From: Clostridia bacterium
GTDB lineage: Bacteria > Bacillota > Clostridia > Oscillospirales > QAMX01
Length of the DNA stretch: 6,185 nt
NCBI GenBank assembly: GCA_024404415.1
Contig: JAKSPX010000102.1
Location: 1 to 6,185 of the forward strand
Direction: 5' to 3'
A program made the position numbers and the translations under genes. Positions 1-5,071 of this stretch are shown here, piece after piece. Positions within the stretch are counted from its first letter, which is position 1. The number at the start of each line of letters is the position of its first letter. Under the pieces are notes generated by a model. That model saw only the letters and a program-made list of their open reading frames with translations. It was not told the origin of the DNA and did no database searches.

Positions 1-2
1 TT

Positions 3-62
3 TACTATCATGAGACACATGAAGGTCTGATGCAGATGATAGCGAAATGGATGAAGGCCTGA
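3..62 (+). CDS. possible C-terminal tail of an unidentified protein (partial)
   Basis: Frame 3 is open from the window edge to a TGA at 60-62 and reads YYHETHEGLMQMIAKWMKA. The composition is protein-like: aromatic and acidic residues, then an amphipathic helix ending in WMKA. The two other forward frames hit stops early. An alpha/beta-hydrolase-like C-terminus, with a catalytic His just before the last helix, is one possibility, but 19 residues are too few to assign a family. Its stop lies 29 nt before the ATG at 92, which would be normal operon spacing. The segment shares the AT-rich composition of the next gene fragment, so it probably has the same origin. Confidence 0.3.
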   Translation, partial: YYHETHEGLMQMIAKWMKA

Positions 63-91
63 AATATAAACGGGATATACGAAAATCTGAA

Positions 92-388
92 ATGAAGAAG
101 AAAAAAGTATCCGAAAAAAGAATAATCAAAACTTTTTTGACAGCGCTGCTTTCCGTAACGATGTCTTTTACGGTTCTCTTTTCTTCATACGCAACATCGG
201 TAGATGTCAATAATGCAAAAAAGAAAAAGACTGACCTTGAGACTCAGAAAAAAACAGAAAAAGAGCGGCGTCTCCTGGCTCGGCGTTATCGCGCTTTTGC
301 TCGCAGTGGCTCTGCTTGCCGGTGCGGGCGGCTATGGAGGTGCGTATCTTTTCACAAGGACGCACGGGAAGGCTCCGACGGCCGGTGA
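92..388 (+). pseudogene. N-terminal fragment of a secreted coiled-coil cell-wall hydrolase, broken into htrA
   Basis: From the ATG at 92 the product begins MKKKKVSEKRIIK, followed by a hydrophobic stretch (about residues 14-32) and a plausible signal peptidase I site, SYA|TS, at about residue 35. After that comes a highly charged Lys/Glu/Gln segment (VNNAKKKKTDLETQKKTEKE) that looks like the start of a long coiled coil. This arrangement is typical of the N-terminus of CwlO/EnvC-like or M23-type peptidoglycan hydrolases. Only about the first 57 codons (to about 262) look genuine. Beyond that the frame reads out-of-phase htrA DNA as an Arg-rich nonsense tail and stops at 388. An in-frame ATG at 47 exists, but it overlaps the tail of the preceding frame and has no better ribosome binding site. 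No clear Shine-Dalgarno is visible for either start. The family call is an inference from the signal peptide plus coiled-coil start; the catalytic domain is absent. Confidence 0.5.
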
Positions 389-1391
389 AAAGACGGTTCT
401 TTACCAGTCGGTGATCCGCACGGTCGGCGACGGAGAAGAAGAGGGCGGCGAGCTCACGGTCAGCGAGGTGGCGAACATCGCGGCCCCCTCGGTGGTGGAG
501 ATCGTCACCGAATCGGTCGCCTACGGCACCTTCTTCGGCCAGTACACCACCTCCGGCGCGGGCAGCGGCGTCATCCTCTCGGAGGATGGCCTCATCGTGA
601 CCAATTACCACGTCATCGACGGGGCGAAGAGCATCAAGGTCACGCTGAAAAACGGCGAGGATTACGTGGGAACGCTGGTCGGCGGCGACGAACAGAATGA
701 CATTGCCCTGGTCCGCATCGAGGCGGAAGGCCTGACGCCGGCGGTGCTCGGAGAATCCGCGAGCCTCGTGGTCGGCGAAGGCGTTGTGGCGGTCGGCAAT
801 CCGCTCGGAGAACTGGGCGGCACCGTCACCGACGGCATCATCAGCGCACTCGACCGCGAGATCGAGGTCGGAAACGCATCCTACACGCTCTTACAGACCA
901 ACGCGGCGGTCAACCCCGGCAACTCGGGCGGCGGGCTTTTCAATATGCACGGCGAGCTGATCGGCATCGTCAACGCCAAGATCAGTGAAAACAACGTCGA
1001 AGGCCTCGGCTTTGCCATCCCGGTCGACCGCGCAAAGGGCATAATCGAGGAGCTGGCGACATACGGTTATGTCAGAGGACGCATCGACCTGGGCATGCAG
1101 CTCATCGAGATCAACGACGCCGCCACGGCTATGTACTACAATGTCACGGAGAGCGGCGTATATATCGTGTCGGTCAAGGATACCACCTTCGGCTTTGCGC
1201 CGGGCGACCTCATCCTCTCACTGGACGGCAAGGAGATCCTCACCATGGCGGATCTCGAAGAGGTGGTCAATGCGCACAAGGTGGGTGATTCACTGGCCGC
1301 CAAGGTCAAGAGGCGCGTTTCCCGCAAGGATTTCCAGACGCTTGATCTGACGCTGGTGCTCGGAGAAGAGGTCCCCTCCTTCATCCACTGA
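204..1391 (+). CDS. htrA: HtrA/DegP-like membrane-anchored serine protease with one PDZ domain
   Basis: This is an S1C-family trypsin-like protease that degrades or refolds damaged exported proteins on the outer face of the membrane. Numbered from the ATG at 204 (395 aa), a membrane anchor spans about residues 24-50 (WLGVIALLLAVALLAGAGG). The catalytic triad is complete: His136 in TNYHVIDG, Asp166 in NDIALVRIE and Ser241 in NPGNSGGGLF. The activation-domain signature QTNAAVNPGN is also present. One C-terminal PDZ domain covers about residues 290-388, with the FAPGDLILSLDG segment. The first ~20 residues from 204 are Lys/Arg-rich and are read from the AT-rich fragment in another frame. No Shine-Dalgarno precedes 204, so the native start and cytoplasmic N-tail are probably missing. 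The reliable homologous part begins about residue 20 (KSGVSWLG, about 261). A strong terminator follows directly after the stop. Confidence 0.93.
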   Translation: MSIMQKRKRLTLRLRKKQKKSGVSWLGVIALLLAVALLAGAGGYGGAYLFTRTHGKAPTAGEKTVLYQSVIRTVGDGEEEGGELTVSEVANIAAPSVVEIVTESVAYGTFFGQYTTSGAGSGVILSEDGLIVTNYHVIDGAKSIKVTLKNGEDYVGTLVGGDEQNDIALVRIEAEGLTPAVLGESASLVVGEGVVAVGNPLGELGGTVTDGIISALDREIEVGNASYTLLQTNAAVNPGNSGGGLFNMHGELIGIVNAKISENNVEGLGFAIPVDRAKGIIEELATYGYVRGRIDLGMQLIEINDAATAMYYNVTESGVYIVSVKDTTFGFAPGDLILSLDGKEILTMADLEEVVNAHKVGDSLAAKVKRRVSRKDFQTLDLTLVLGEEVPSFIH

Positions 1392-1413
1392 AAAAAGATA
1401 ACGCATAAAAGAA

Positions 1414-1446
1414 TGCTCCGCGGCAAAACTGCCGCGGAGTGTTTTT
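1414..1446. terminator. bidirectional intrinsic terminator between htrA and the Cys-rich microprotein gene
   Basis: A perfect 9-bp GC-rich stem (CTCCGCGGC at 1416-1424, GCCGCGGAG at 1431-1439) encloses the loop AAAACT. It is extended by two G-T wobble pairs and followed by TGTTTTT on the plus strand. On the minus strand the same stem is followed by a T-rich CATTCTTTTAT run. It therefore fits termination of both htrA and the convergent minus-strand gene ending at 1463. Confidence 0.9.
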
Positions 1447-1462
1447 CACTCTTGAGAGTTTT

Positions 1463-1636
1463 TCAGCAGCCGCAGCCACCGCCGCAGGTGCCGCATCCGC
1501 CGTAAGCGGGCGCCTGGTTTCCGCAGGCACCGCCGCAGCCGCCTCTGGAGCCGCAGAAGAACCAGATAACGATGAAGGCGAGAATGATGATCCAGGTGCA
1601 GTTGTTGGCGTAACCGCAGGTCTGATTACAAGGCAT
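1463..1636 (-). CDS. 57-aa Cys/Gly-rich single-pass membrane microprotein
   Basis: The minus strand from the ATG at 1636 to a TGA at 1463 encodes 57 residues. An N-terminal MPCNQTCGYANNCTW is followed by a hydrophobic helix at about residues 15-27 (WIIILAFIVIWFF). The rest is a Gly/Cys-rich tail ending GGGCGC. Ten cysteines occur (3, 7, 13, 28, 34, 38, 48, 51, 55, 57), three before and seven after the helix. A strong ribosome binding site, GGAGG, sits 8 nt before the ATG, and a terminator lies just beyond the stop, so this is a well-formed gene. Small membrane proteins with Cys/Gly-rich tails recur in Clostridia. Similar ones are sometimes auto-labelled as chorion-class high-cysteine proteins, and the layout also recalls small YjcZ-like sporulation proteins. 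The function is unknown. Metal binding, disulfide crosslinking or a spore-envelope role are guesses. Confidence 0.85.
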   Translation of the reverse strand: MPCNQTCGYANNCTWIIILAFIVIWFFCGSRGGCGGACGNQAPAYGGCGTCGGGCGC

Positions 1637-1691
1637 GAAGAGTTCCTCCGTTCATAGATGTGAGGGCGGGGCTTCCGCTCTCACTACCATC

Positions 1692-1697
1692 ATATTA
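1692..1697 (-). promoter_or_regulatory. possible -10 element for the Cys-rich microprotein gene
   Basis: TAATAT on the minus strand lies about 56 nt before the start codon and would give a leader of about 50 nt. No convincing -35 is present at the expected distance. An alternative -10, TAAAAT in the context GCATAAAAT at about 1728-1733, has the Spo0A boxes in its -35 region. Which of the two is used, if either, cannot be decided from the sequence. Confidence 0.2.
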
Positions 1698-1737
1698 CGA
1701 AAGGGAAAAAGTGTGCATGGTTTTTAATTTTATGCAT

Positions 1738-1754
1738 TGTCGAAAAATGTCGAA
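1738..1754 (+). promoter_or_regulatory. two tandem Spo0A boxes (TGTCGAA)
   Basis: Perfect copies of the Bacillus Spo0A-box heptamer TGTCGAA lie at 1738-1744 and 1748-1754. They are in the same orientation and offset by exactly 10 bp, one helical turn. They sit just upstream of the -35 of the promoter at 1762-1790, the arrangement known for Spo0A-activated sigma-A promoters. They could also act on the divergent microprotein gene. Spo0A itself is not in this window. Confidence 0.65.
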
Positions 1755-1761
1755 ATAAGGG

Positions 1762-1790
1762 TTGTATAAAGTCTTTTCCCATGATACAAT
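1762..1790 (+). promoter_or_regulatory. sigma-A promoter of the histidine-kinase-like gene
   Basis: TTGTAT (1762-1767) and TACAAT (1785-1790) are separated by exactly 17 bp. Transcription would start near 1797, giving a leader of about 35 nt to the ATG at 1833. The start codon is preceded by GGAAGGAA at 1816-1823, a reasonable ribosome binding site about 10 nt away. Confidence 0.75.
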
Positions 1791-1832
1791 CTATATGTCA
1801 TAAATCGGGGGAAACGGAAGGAATCAAAAAGA

Positions 1833-2810
1833 ATGATAACGGAAAACATCCTCGCCGCTCTGGCGATGCTTCCCTGCCCGGCGATCTTCCTGGGGGAAGA
1901 ATTGTGGCTCAACAAAGCCATGAGGGAGCTTGTGACAAGTGAAGAAGCATCGGCCCTTTTCCCGGCGGGAGAGAACGCCCGCTTTGTGGTCCTCAGGGGG
2001 CGGCAGTTTGCCGTGCTTCACATGGAAGAGGAGACGCGTGCCCTGCTCCTTATGGAACAGTTTTCCCATGAGGAGGATGACGACAGGGCGGACGCACTGG
2101 AGATGCGCTTGCGCAATGTCTTAGCCTCTGCCGTGCTGGCTGCCGGGCTTCTCGGGCGCGAGGTGCCGGCGGGAAAAGGAAAGAGCTATCTTGCCGAACT
2201 GAAAAAAAACATCGCCCAGGTCGAACGGGTCATCAACGATATCCATACGGCGCATCTGAAGGGGATCGGCGGAATGCGCCTTTACGACGTCGAAGCCGGG
2301 ACGCGCGAGCTCTTTGACAAGGTGAATTACTACCTGCCCGATGAGAAAAAGGTCGAATACCGGGTCGATGAAGGCGAAGTGTATTTCCGGTGCGAGGCGT
2401 CGCTTGTCGAAGCCATGCTGCTTGACCTTGCGGTGGAGCTTCTGGCCCGCGGGAGCCGCGAGGGCCGTGTGTCGCTTGCGGTCACGCCGGGCGAACGGGT
2501 GACTTTCGCGTTCACGGCGACAGATCTCGGGGAATTCCGCGGAGAGCTGGAAAGTATGCTCTTTGAAAAGGCGGGCGAAGGCAGCGGATTTGAAGCGGCG
2601 AGGCGCGTCGTCAGGCTCCACGAAGGCAGTCTTTACGTGAAAATGCAGGGCGAGACCGGGGCGGTCGTCACCGTGACACTGCCGCGGAGAGATGACAAGG
2701 CGGAGGTGTATCAGCCGGAGGGAAAATATCAGGGCTATGATTATGTACGCATGATGCTCTCGGATATTTTGGAACGGGACGCCTTCCTCGACGGAGCCGG
2801 AAGAGGCTGA
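1833..2810 (+). CDS. PAS/histidine-kinase-like protein with degenerate catalytic motifs
   Basis: The protein (325 aa) has no membrane segment. Residues about 4-75 resemble a PAS-type sensor (PAIFLGEELWLNKAMREL ... FVVLRGRQFAVLHM). Residues about 88-140 form two helices like a kinase dimerisation domain. Where the H-box HELRNPL is expected the sequence is MRLRNVL, so the phospho-accepting His is replaced by Met91. His79 in FSHE lies just upstream and cannot be fully excluded. Residues about 185-285 resemble the HATPase fold: the G2-like stretch EGSGFEAARRVVRLHEG (about 249-265) and a final VTVTLP are kept. The N-box region is DLAVELLARG (198-207), with Asp/Glu where Asn residues are expected, and the G1 motif is only DLG. 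Catalytic activity is therefore doubtful. The promoter carries Spo0A boxes. A pseudokinase or Spo0B-like partner in the sporulation phosphorelay is a plausible inference. No response regulator is adjacent. Confidence 0.7.
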   Translation: MITENILAALAMLPCPAIFLGEELWLNKAMRELVTSEEASALFPAGENARFVVLRGRQFAVLHMEEETRALLLMEQFSHEEDDDRADALEMRLRNVLASAVLAAGLLGREVPAGKGKSYLAELKKNIAQVERVINDIHTAHLKGIGGMRLYDVEAGTRELFDKVNYYLPDEKKVEYRVDEGEVYFRCEASLVEAMLLDLAVELLARGSREGRVSLAVTPGERVTFAFTATDLGEFRGELESMLFEKAGEGSGFEAARRVVRLHEGSLYVKMQGETGAVVTVTLPRRDDKAEVYQPEGKYQGYDYVRMMLSDILERDAFLDGAGRG

Positions 2811-2828
2811 GTAAAGCGAAAATAACTC

Positions 2829-2912
2829 GGAGTAAACGCTCCTTGACGATTTGGAATATTCACCCGGCGGTATGCAGTATATTCTGGGAGTTGACGACTG
2901 CGTGCCGCCGGG
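2829..2912 (+). other. two hairpins in the 260-bp gap, one with a 15-bp stem; possible structured RNA
   Basis: A small hairpin GGAGT-AAAC-GCTCC occupies 2829-2842. A much larger inverted repeat follows: CCCGGCGGTATGCAG (2863-2877) pairs with CTGCGTGCCGCCGGG (2898-2912) across a 20-nt loop. All 15 positions pair as RNA, two of them as G-U. Five further pairs are possible outside a 4x4 internal loop (GAATA with TATTT). There is no T-run after the stem, so it is not a simple terminator. The structure lies in the 3' region of the kinase-like gene, or in a separate transcript ending at 3013. The same stretch is also open in frame from 2836 to 3016, but that frame has no start with a fitting ribosome binding site. 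Confidence 0.4.
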
Positions 2913-2982
2913 AATTTATTTGAAAAATCGCGCAAGACGGGGACTTATCCAATTACAGCGCGCGCAGAGCCTTGTGCAAAAC

Positions 2983-3013
2983 GCGGCAAACAGGCTTGCA
3001 GAGCCGCTTTTTT
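2983..3013 (+). terminator. intrinsic terminator after the kinase-like gene / intergenic hairpins
   Basis: GCGGC (2983-2987) pairs with GCCGC (3003-3007) and is followed by six T residues (3008-3013). The 15-nt loop can form extra internal pairs (GGCT with AGCC). On the minus strand the stem is followed by GTTTTGC, so it may also weakly end the spoVA transcript coming from the other side. The core stem is only 5 bp, hence moderate confidence. Confidence 0.55.
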
Positions 3014-3016
3014 GAA

Positions 3017-3046
3017 TGTGGAAAAGTCTGTGGATAATGTGGATAA
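3017..3046 (-). promoter_or_regulatory. cluster of three DnaA boxes
   Basis: TGTGGATAA occurs twice, directly abutting, at 3029-3037 and 3038-3046. It is the exact reverse complement of the DnaA box TTATCCACA. A one-mismatch copy, TGTGGAAAA, precedes them at 3017-3025. All three have the same orientation. They lie 24 bp past the stop of spoVAE. A weaker, oppositely oriented TTATCCAAT is at 2945-2953. No obvious AT-rich unwinding element is seen, so this may be a DnaA-titrating or regulatory cluster rather than a full origin. Confidence 0.65.
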
Positions 3047-3070
3047 CTTAGAGTATAACGTCCTTGCCGA

Positions 3071-3427
3071 CTAATTCCGACTCTTTCCGAGAAGTCCCGC
3101 AATAAAGGAAAAGAAAATGGCGGCGGTGAGTCCGGCGCTTGCGGCCTTCATGCCGCCGGTCAGGATGCCGATGGCGCCGGAGGCGTCGATCTCCTCTTTT
3201 ACACCCTGAGCCAGCAGGTTTCCGAATCCCGGAAGCGGCACCGAAGCGCCCGCGCCGGCGAAATCCACCAGCGGCTGATAAAGCCCGAGAGCGCCTAAGA
3301 ATACGCCGAGGACGACAAGGGCGGTCAGGATGCGCGCCGGGGTCAGGGCGGTGAGGTCGATGAATATCTGGACGACGAGGCAGATGCCGCCGCCGACCAG
3401 AAAAGCGCGCAGGAGCGAAGCGAGCAT
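3071..3427 (-). CDS. spoVAE: stage V sporulation protein AE (SpoVAE/SpoVAEb)
   Basis: A 118-residue integral membrane protein, the usual size for the family, and last gene of the spoVACDE unit. Hydrophobic segments lie at about residues 5-27, 32-52 and 84-112. The family signature is GAGASVPLPGFGNLLAQGVK (about 58-77). SpoVA proteins form the inner-forespore-membrane machinery that takes up Ca-dipicolinic acid during sporulation and releases it in germination. The ATG at 3427 is preceded by AAGGA at 9 nt, and the gene begins 20 nt after the stop of spoVAD, so the two are co-transcribed. It is visibly related to SpoVAC, sharing the GAGxxVPxxGFxN motif. Confidence 0.93.
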   Translation of the reverse strand: MLASLLRAFLVGGGICLVVQIFIDLTALTPARILTALVVLGVFLGALGLYQPLVDFAGAGASVPLPGFGNLLAQGVKEEIDASGAIGILTGGMKAASAGLTAAIFFSFIAGLLGKSRN

Positions 3428-3447
3428 ATCGTAAATTCCTTCTTTCT

Positions 3448-4470
3448 CTAAATCTCAATGGCGACTGCGTGGCAGATGCCCGGGATGCTCTCCCCCTGGA
3501 GAAGGGAGGTGGCGCTGAGAAGCGCGCCCGTCCCGGCGAAGAGAAGCCTTTTTATCTTCCCTTCCTCCATGCGTCGGAGCAGGGAAGCCGTCAGCACCAT
3601 GGCGGAGCAGCCGCAGCCCGACGCGCCCGCGTGGGTGTCCTGCGACGGGTCGAAGACCATCCGACCGCAGTCGTCGTAGCGCCCGCCAAAGTCGATCCCG
3701 GCTGCCTCGGCAAGACGCGAGACGATCCGGTGGCCGACGTTCCCGAGGTCGCCCGAGACGATCAGGTCGAAATCTTCAGGTGTTTGGCGTGTGTCCTCCA
3801 GAAAGGTGCTGATGGTCTCAAAAGCGGCGGGAGCCATGGCCGCGCCCATGTTGGAGGCGTCCTTTATGCCGAGGTCGCGCATTTTCCCGATGGCGAAGGC
3901 CGTGATGTGCGGCGCGGCGCGGTCTTTCGGCGCGTCCTTGGAAAGCAGAATAGCGCCGCCGCCGGTGACGGTGCGCTGGGCGGTCGGCTGACGCTGGTTG
4001 CCGTAGACCAGAGGCGTGCGGTATTCGCGCTCGGCCGTGCAGAAATGCGAGGTGGCCACGACGCCCGCCGACGAAGCAAAGCCGCCGTCGATGGCGAGGG
4101 AGGCCAACGCCAGCCCCTCGGCGAAGGTCGAGCAGGCGCCGTAAAGGCCGAGGTAGGGCACACCGTAGGGCAAAAGCCCGAGCGAAGTCGCCATGCACTG
4201 CTTCTGCAGATCGCCGCCGAGGAAGAGGTCGGTCGACTCCGGCGTCGTTTGGGCGGATTTATAGAGCTGATCCACAAGCATGCGGACAATGGCGGTCTCG
4301 GCCTTTTCCCAGGTGTCCTCGCCGAAATAATCGTCCTCGGAGCTGATATCCAAAAGGGAGGCGAGCTTCCCGGCCTTTTCCTCCGACCCGCCGAGCGAGG
4401 CGCGGGAGGTGATATAGACCGGGGAATCCGGGAGGTAGGTAATGCTGCCGTGCTTTTTCGTTCCGGTCAT
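3448..4470 (-). CDS. spoVAD: stage V sporulation protein AD, dipicolinic-acid-binding SpoVAD
   Basis: A 340-residue soluble protein of the thiolase/ketoacyl-synthase-III-like fold, close to the roughly 338 residues of Bacillus SpoVAD. In Bacillus this protein binds dipicolinic acid and works with the SpoVA membrane proteins. Recognisable family segments are DLFLGGDLQKQC (about 81-92), the nucleophile-elbow-like GLYGACSTFAEGLALAS (108-124), YGNQRQPTAQRTVTGGGA (156-173), SGDLGNVG (239-246) and GASGCGCSAMVL (282-293). It starts at the ATG at 4470 with GGGAGG 8 nt upstream. The ATG overlaps the stop of spoVAC in an ATGA junction, indicating translational coupling. Confidence 0.96.
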   Translation of the reverse strand: MTGTKKHGSITYLPDSPVYITSRASLGGSEEKAGKLASLLDISSEDDYFGEDTWEKAETAIVRMLVDQLYKSAQTTPESTDLFLGGDLQKQCMATSLGLLPYGVPYLGLYGACSTFAEGLALASLAIDGGFASSAGVVATSHFCTAEREYRTPLVYGNQRQPTAQRTVTGGGAILLSKDAPKDRAAPHITAFAIGKMRDLGIKDASNMGAAMAPAAFETISTFLEDTRQTPEDFDLIVSGDLGNVGHRIVSRLAEAAGIDFGGRYDDCGRMVFDPSQDTHAGASGCGCSAMVLTASLLRRMEEGKIKRLLFAGTGALLSATSLLQGESIPGICHAVAIEI

Positions 4471-4922
4471 CCGCCGATCCTCCCGATCAGATAGTAGATC
4501 ACGCCGTATAAAACCGAGGCGGACACGCCGTAAACGATGACCGGCCCGGCGATGACGAACATTTTTGCGCCGAGCCCGGTGACGAGCCCCTCGCTTTTGA
4601 ATTCGATGGCAGCCGAGGCCATGGAATTGGAAAAGCCGGTGATGGGCACCAGCGTCCCCGCGCCGCCGTATTTGGCGAGCCTGGGATAGAGGTTGAGGGC
4701 AGAAAAGAGGATGCCGAGGAAGATGAGCGTGACCGAGGTCAATGCAGCCGCGGTCTTTTCGTCGGATATCAGGGAGGAATAGAGCTCAAGGAAGCATTGG
4801 CCGACGGCTGTGATGCTCCCGCCGATCAGAAACGCAAGCGGCAGGTCGCGCGCAAGCGGAGAGGCAGGGGACATGCGGCCTGAAAAGGCGGCGTACTGCT
4901 CTTTGGATAAGGAAAGTCGCAC
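4467..4922 (-). CDS. spoVAC: stage V sporulation protein AC (SpoVAC), from a GTG start
   Basis: A 151-residue membrane protein, matching the roughly 150 residues of Bacillus SpoVAC, which has been described as a mechanosensitive channel passing dipicolinic acid. Predicted membrane segments lie at about 29-48, 60-80 and 120-146. The conserved core is GGAGTLVPITGFSNSMASAA (86-105). The frame stays open upstream to an ATG at 5048, but the GTG at 4922 is preferred. AAGGAG sits 8 nt before it, family proteins begin at this point, and the longer version would run through the promoter region. It is the first gene of the operon and overlaps spoVAD by 4 nt. Confidence 0.93.
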   Translation of the reverse strand: MRLSLSKEQYAAFSGRMSPASPLARDLPLAFLIGGSITAVGQCFLELYSSLISDEKTAAALTSVTLIFLGILFSALNLYPRLAKYGGAGTLVPITGFSNSMASAAIEFKSEGLVTGLGAKMFVIAGPVIVYGVSASVLYGVIYYLIGRIGG

Positions 4923-4951
4923 GGATGGATCTCCTTTCTGGGATATACGGG

Positions 4952-4980
4952 TAGTATCTGCCGAAAAACGGAAAATATGA
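4952..4980 (-). promoter_or_regulatory. possible sigma-G/F-type forespore promoter of the spoVA operon
   Basis: Read on the minus strand, TCATA (4980-4976) and GATACTA (4958-4952) are separated by 17 bp. Each has one mismatch to the sigma-G-type elements GMATR and CATNNTA. The predicted start near 4945 gives a short leader to the GTG at 4922. Sigma-G control of spoVA is known in Bacillus; the assignment here rests on the motif match and the position. Confidence 0.4.
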
Positions 4981-4997
4981 CAAGCGGCTAAAAGGAT

Positions 4998-5026
4998 TTG
5001 AAATCGAAAGAAGACTGTGATAAAAT
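4998..5026 (+). promoter_or_regulatory. sigma-A promoter of the GNAT gene
   Basis: TTGAAA (4998-5003) and TAAAAT (5021-5026) are spaced by exactly 17 bp. The expected start at about 5033 leaves a leader of about 40 nt before the TTG start at 5072. It is divergent from the spoVA promoter in a gap of about 150 bp. Confidence 0.7.
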
Positions 5027-5050
5027 GGGGAAGTCTCGTGGGAGACATTC

Positions 5051-5057
5051 TGTCGAA
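5051..5057 (+). promoter_or_regulatory. single Spo0A-box heptamer in the GNAT leader
   Basis: A perfect TGTCGAA lies downstream of the predicted transcription start of the GNAT gene, where a bound regulator would repress. One isolated 7-mer can occur by chance in 6 kb (another is inside coding sequence at 2405-2411), so support is weak. Confidence 0.25.
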
Positions 5058-5071
5058 AGGGGGGAGGGGCG

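Noticed and set aside
1439..1657. Ala-rich 72-codon plus-strand frame
   Set aside because: It is the antisense shadow of the Cys-rich microprotein, whose repeated Gly/Cys codons read as Ala-rich on the other strand. It begins inside the htrA terminator and has no ribosome binding site.
2121..2621. 166-codon minus-strand frame inside the kinase-like gene
   Set aside because: Antisense shadow. The plus strand has promoter, ribosome binding site and domain similarity.
2836..3016. Open frame through the intergenic gap, including an ATG at 2872
   Set aside because: The ATG has GGCGG only 1 nt upstream, which is too close, and the TTG at 2851 has no spaced Shine-Dalgarno. The stretch is better explained by hairpins and a terminator, although this is not certain.
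3469..4494. 341-codon plus-strand frame across spoVAD
   Set aside because: Long antisense frame caused by high GC at third positions. Its low-complexity Arg/Gly/Ala product matches no family, while the minus strand encodes a clear SpoVAD.
4923..5048. Longer N-terminus for SpoVAC from the ATG at 5048
   Set aside because: The extra 42 residues are not part of the family, run through both divergent promoters and lack a ribosome binding site. The GTG at 4922 has an excellent one.
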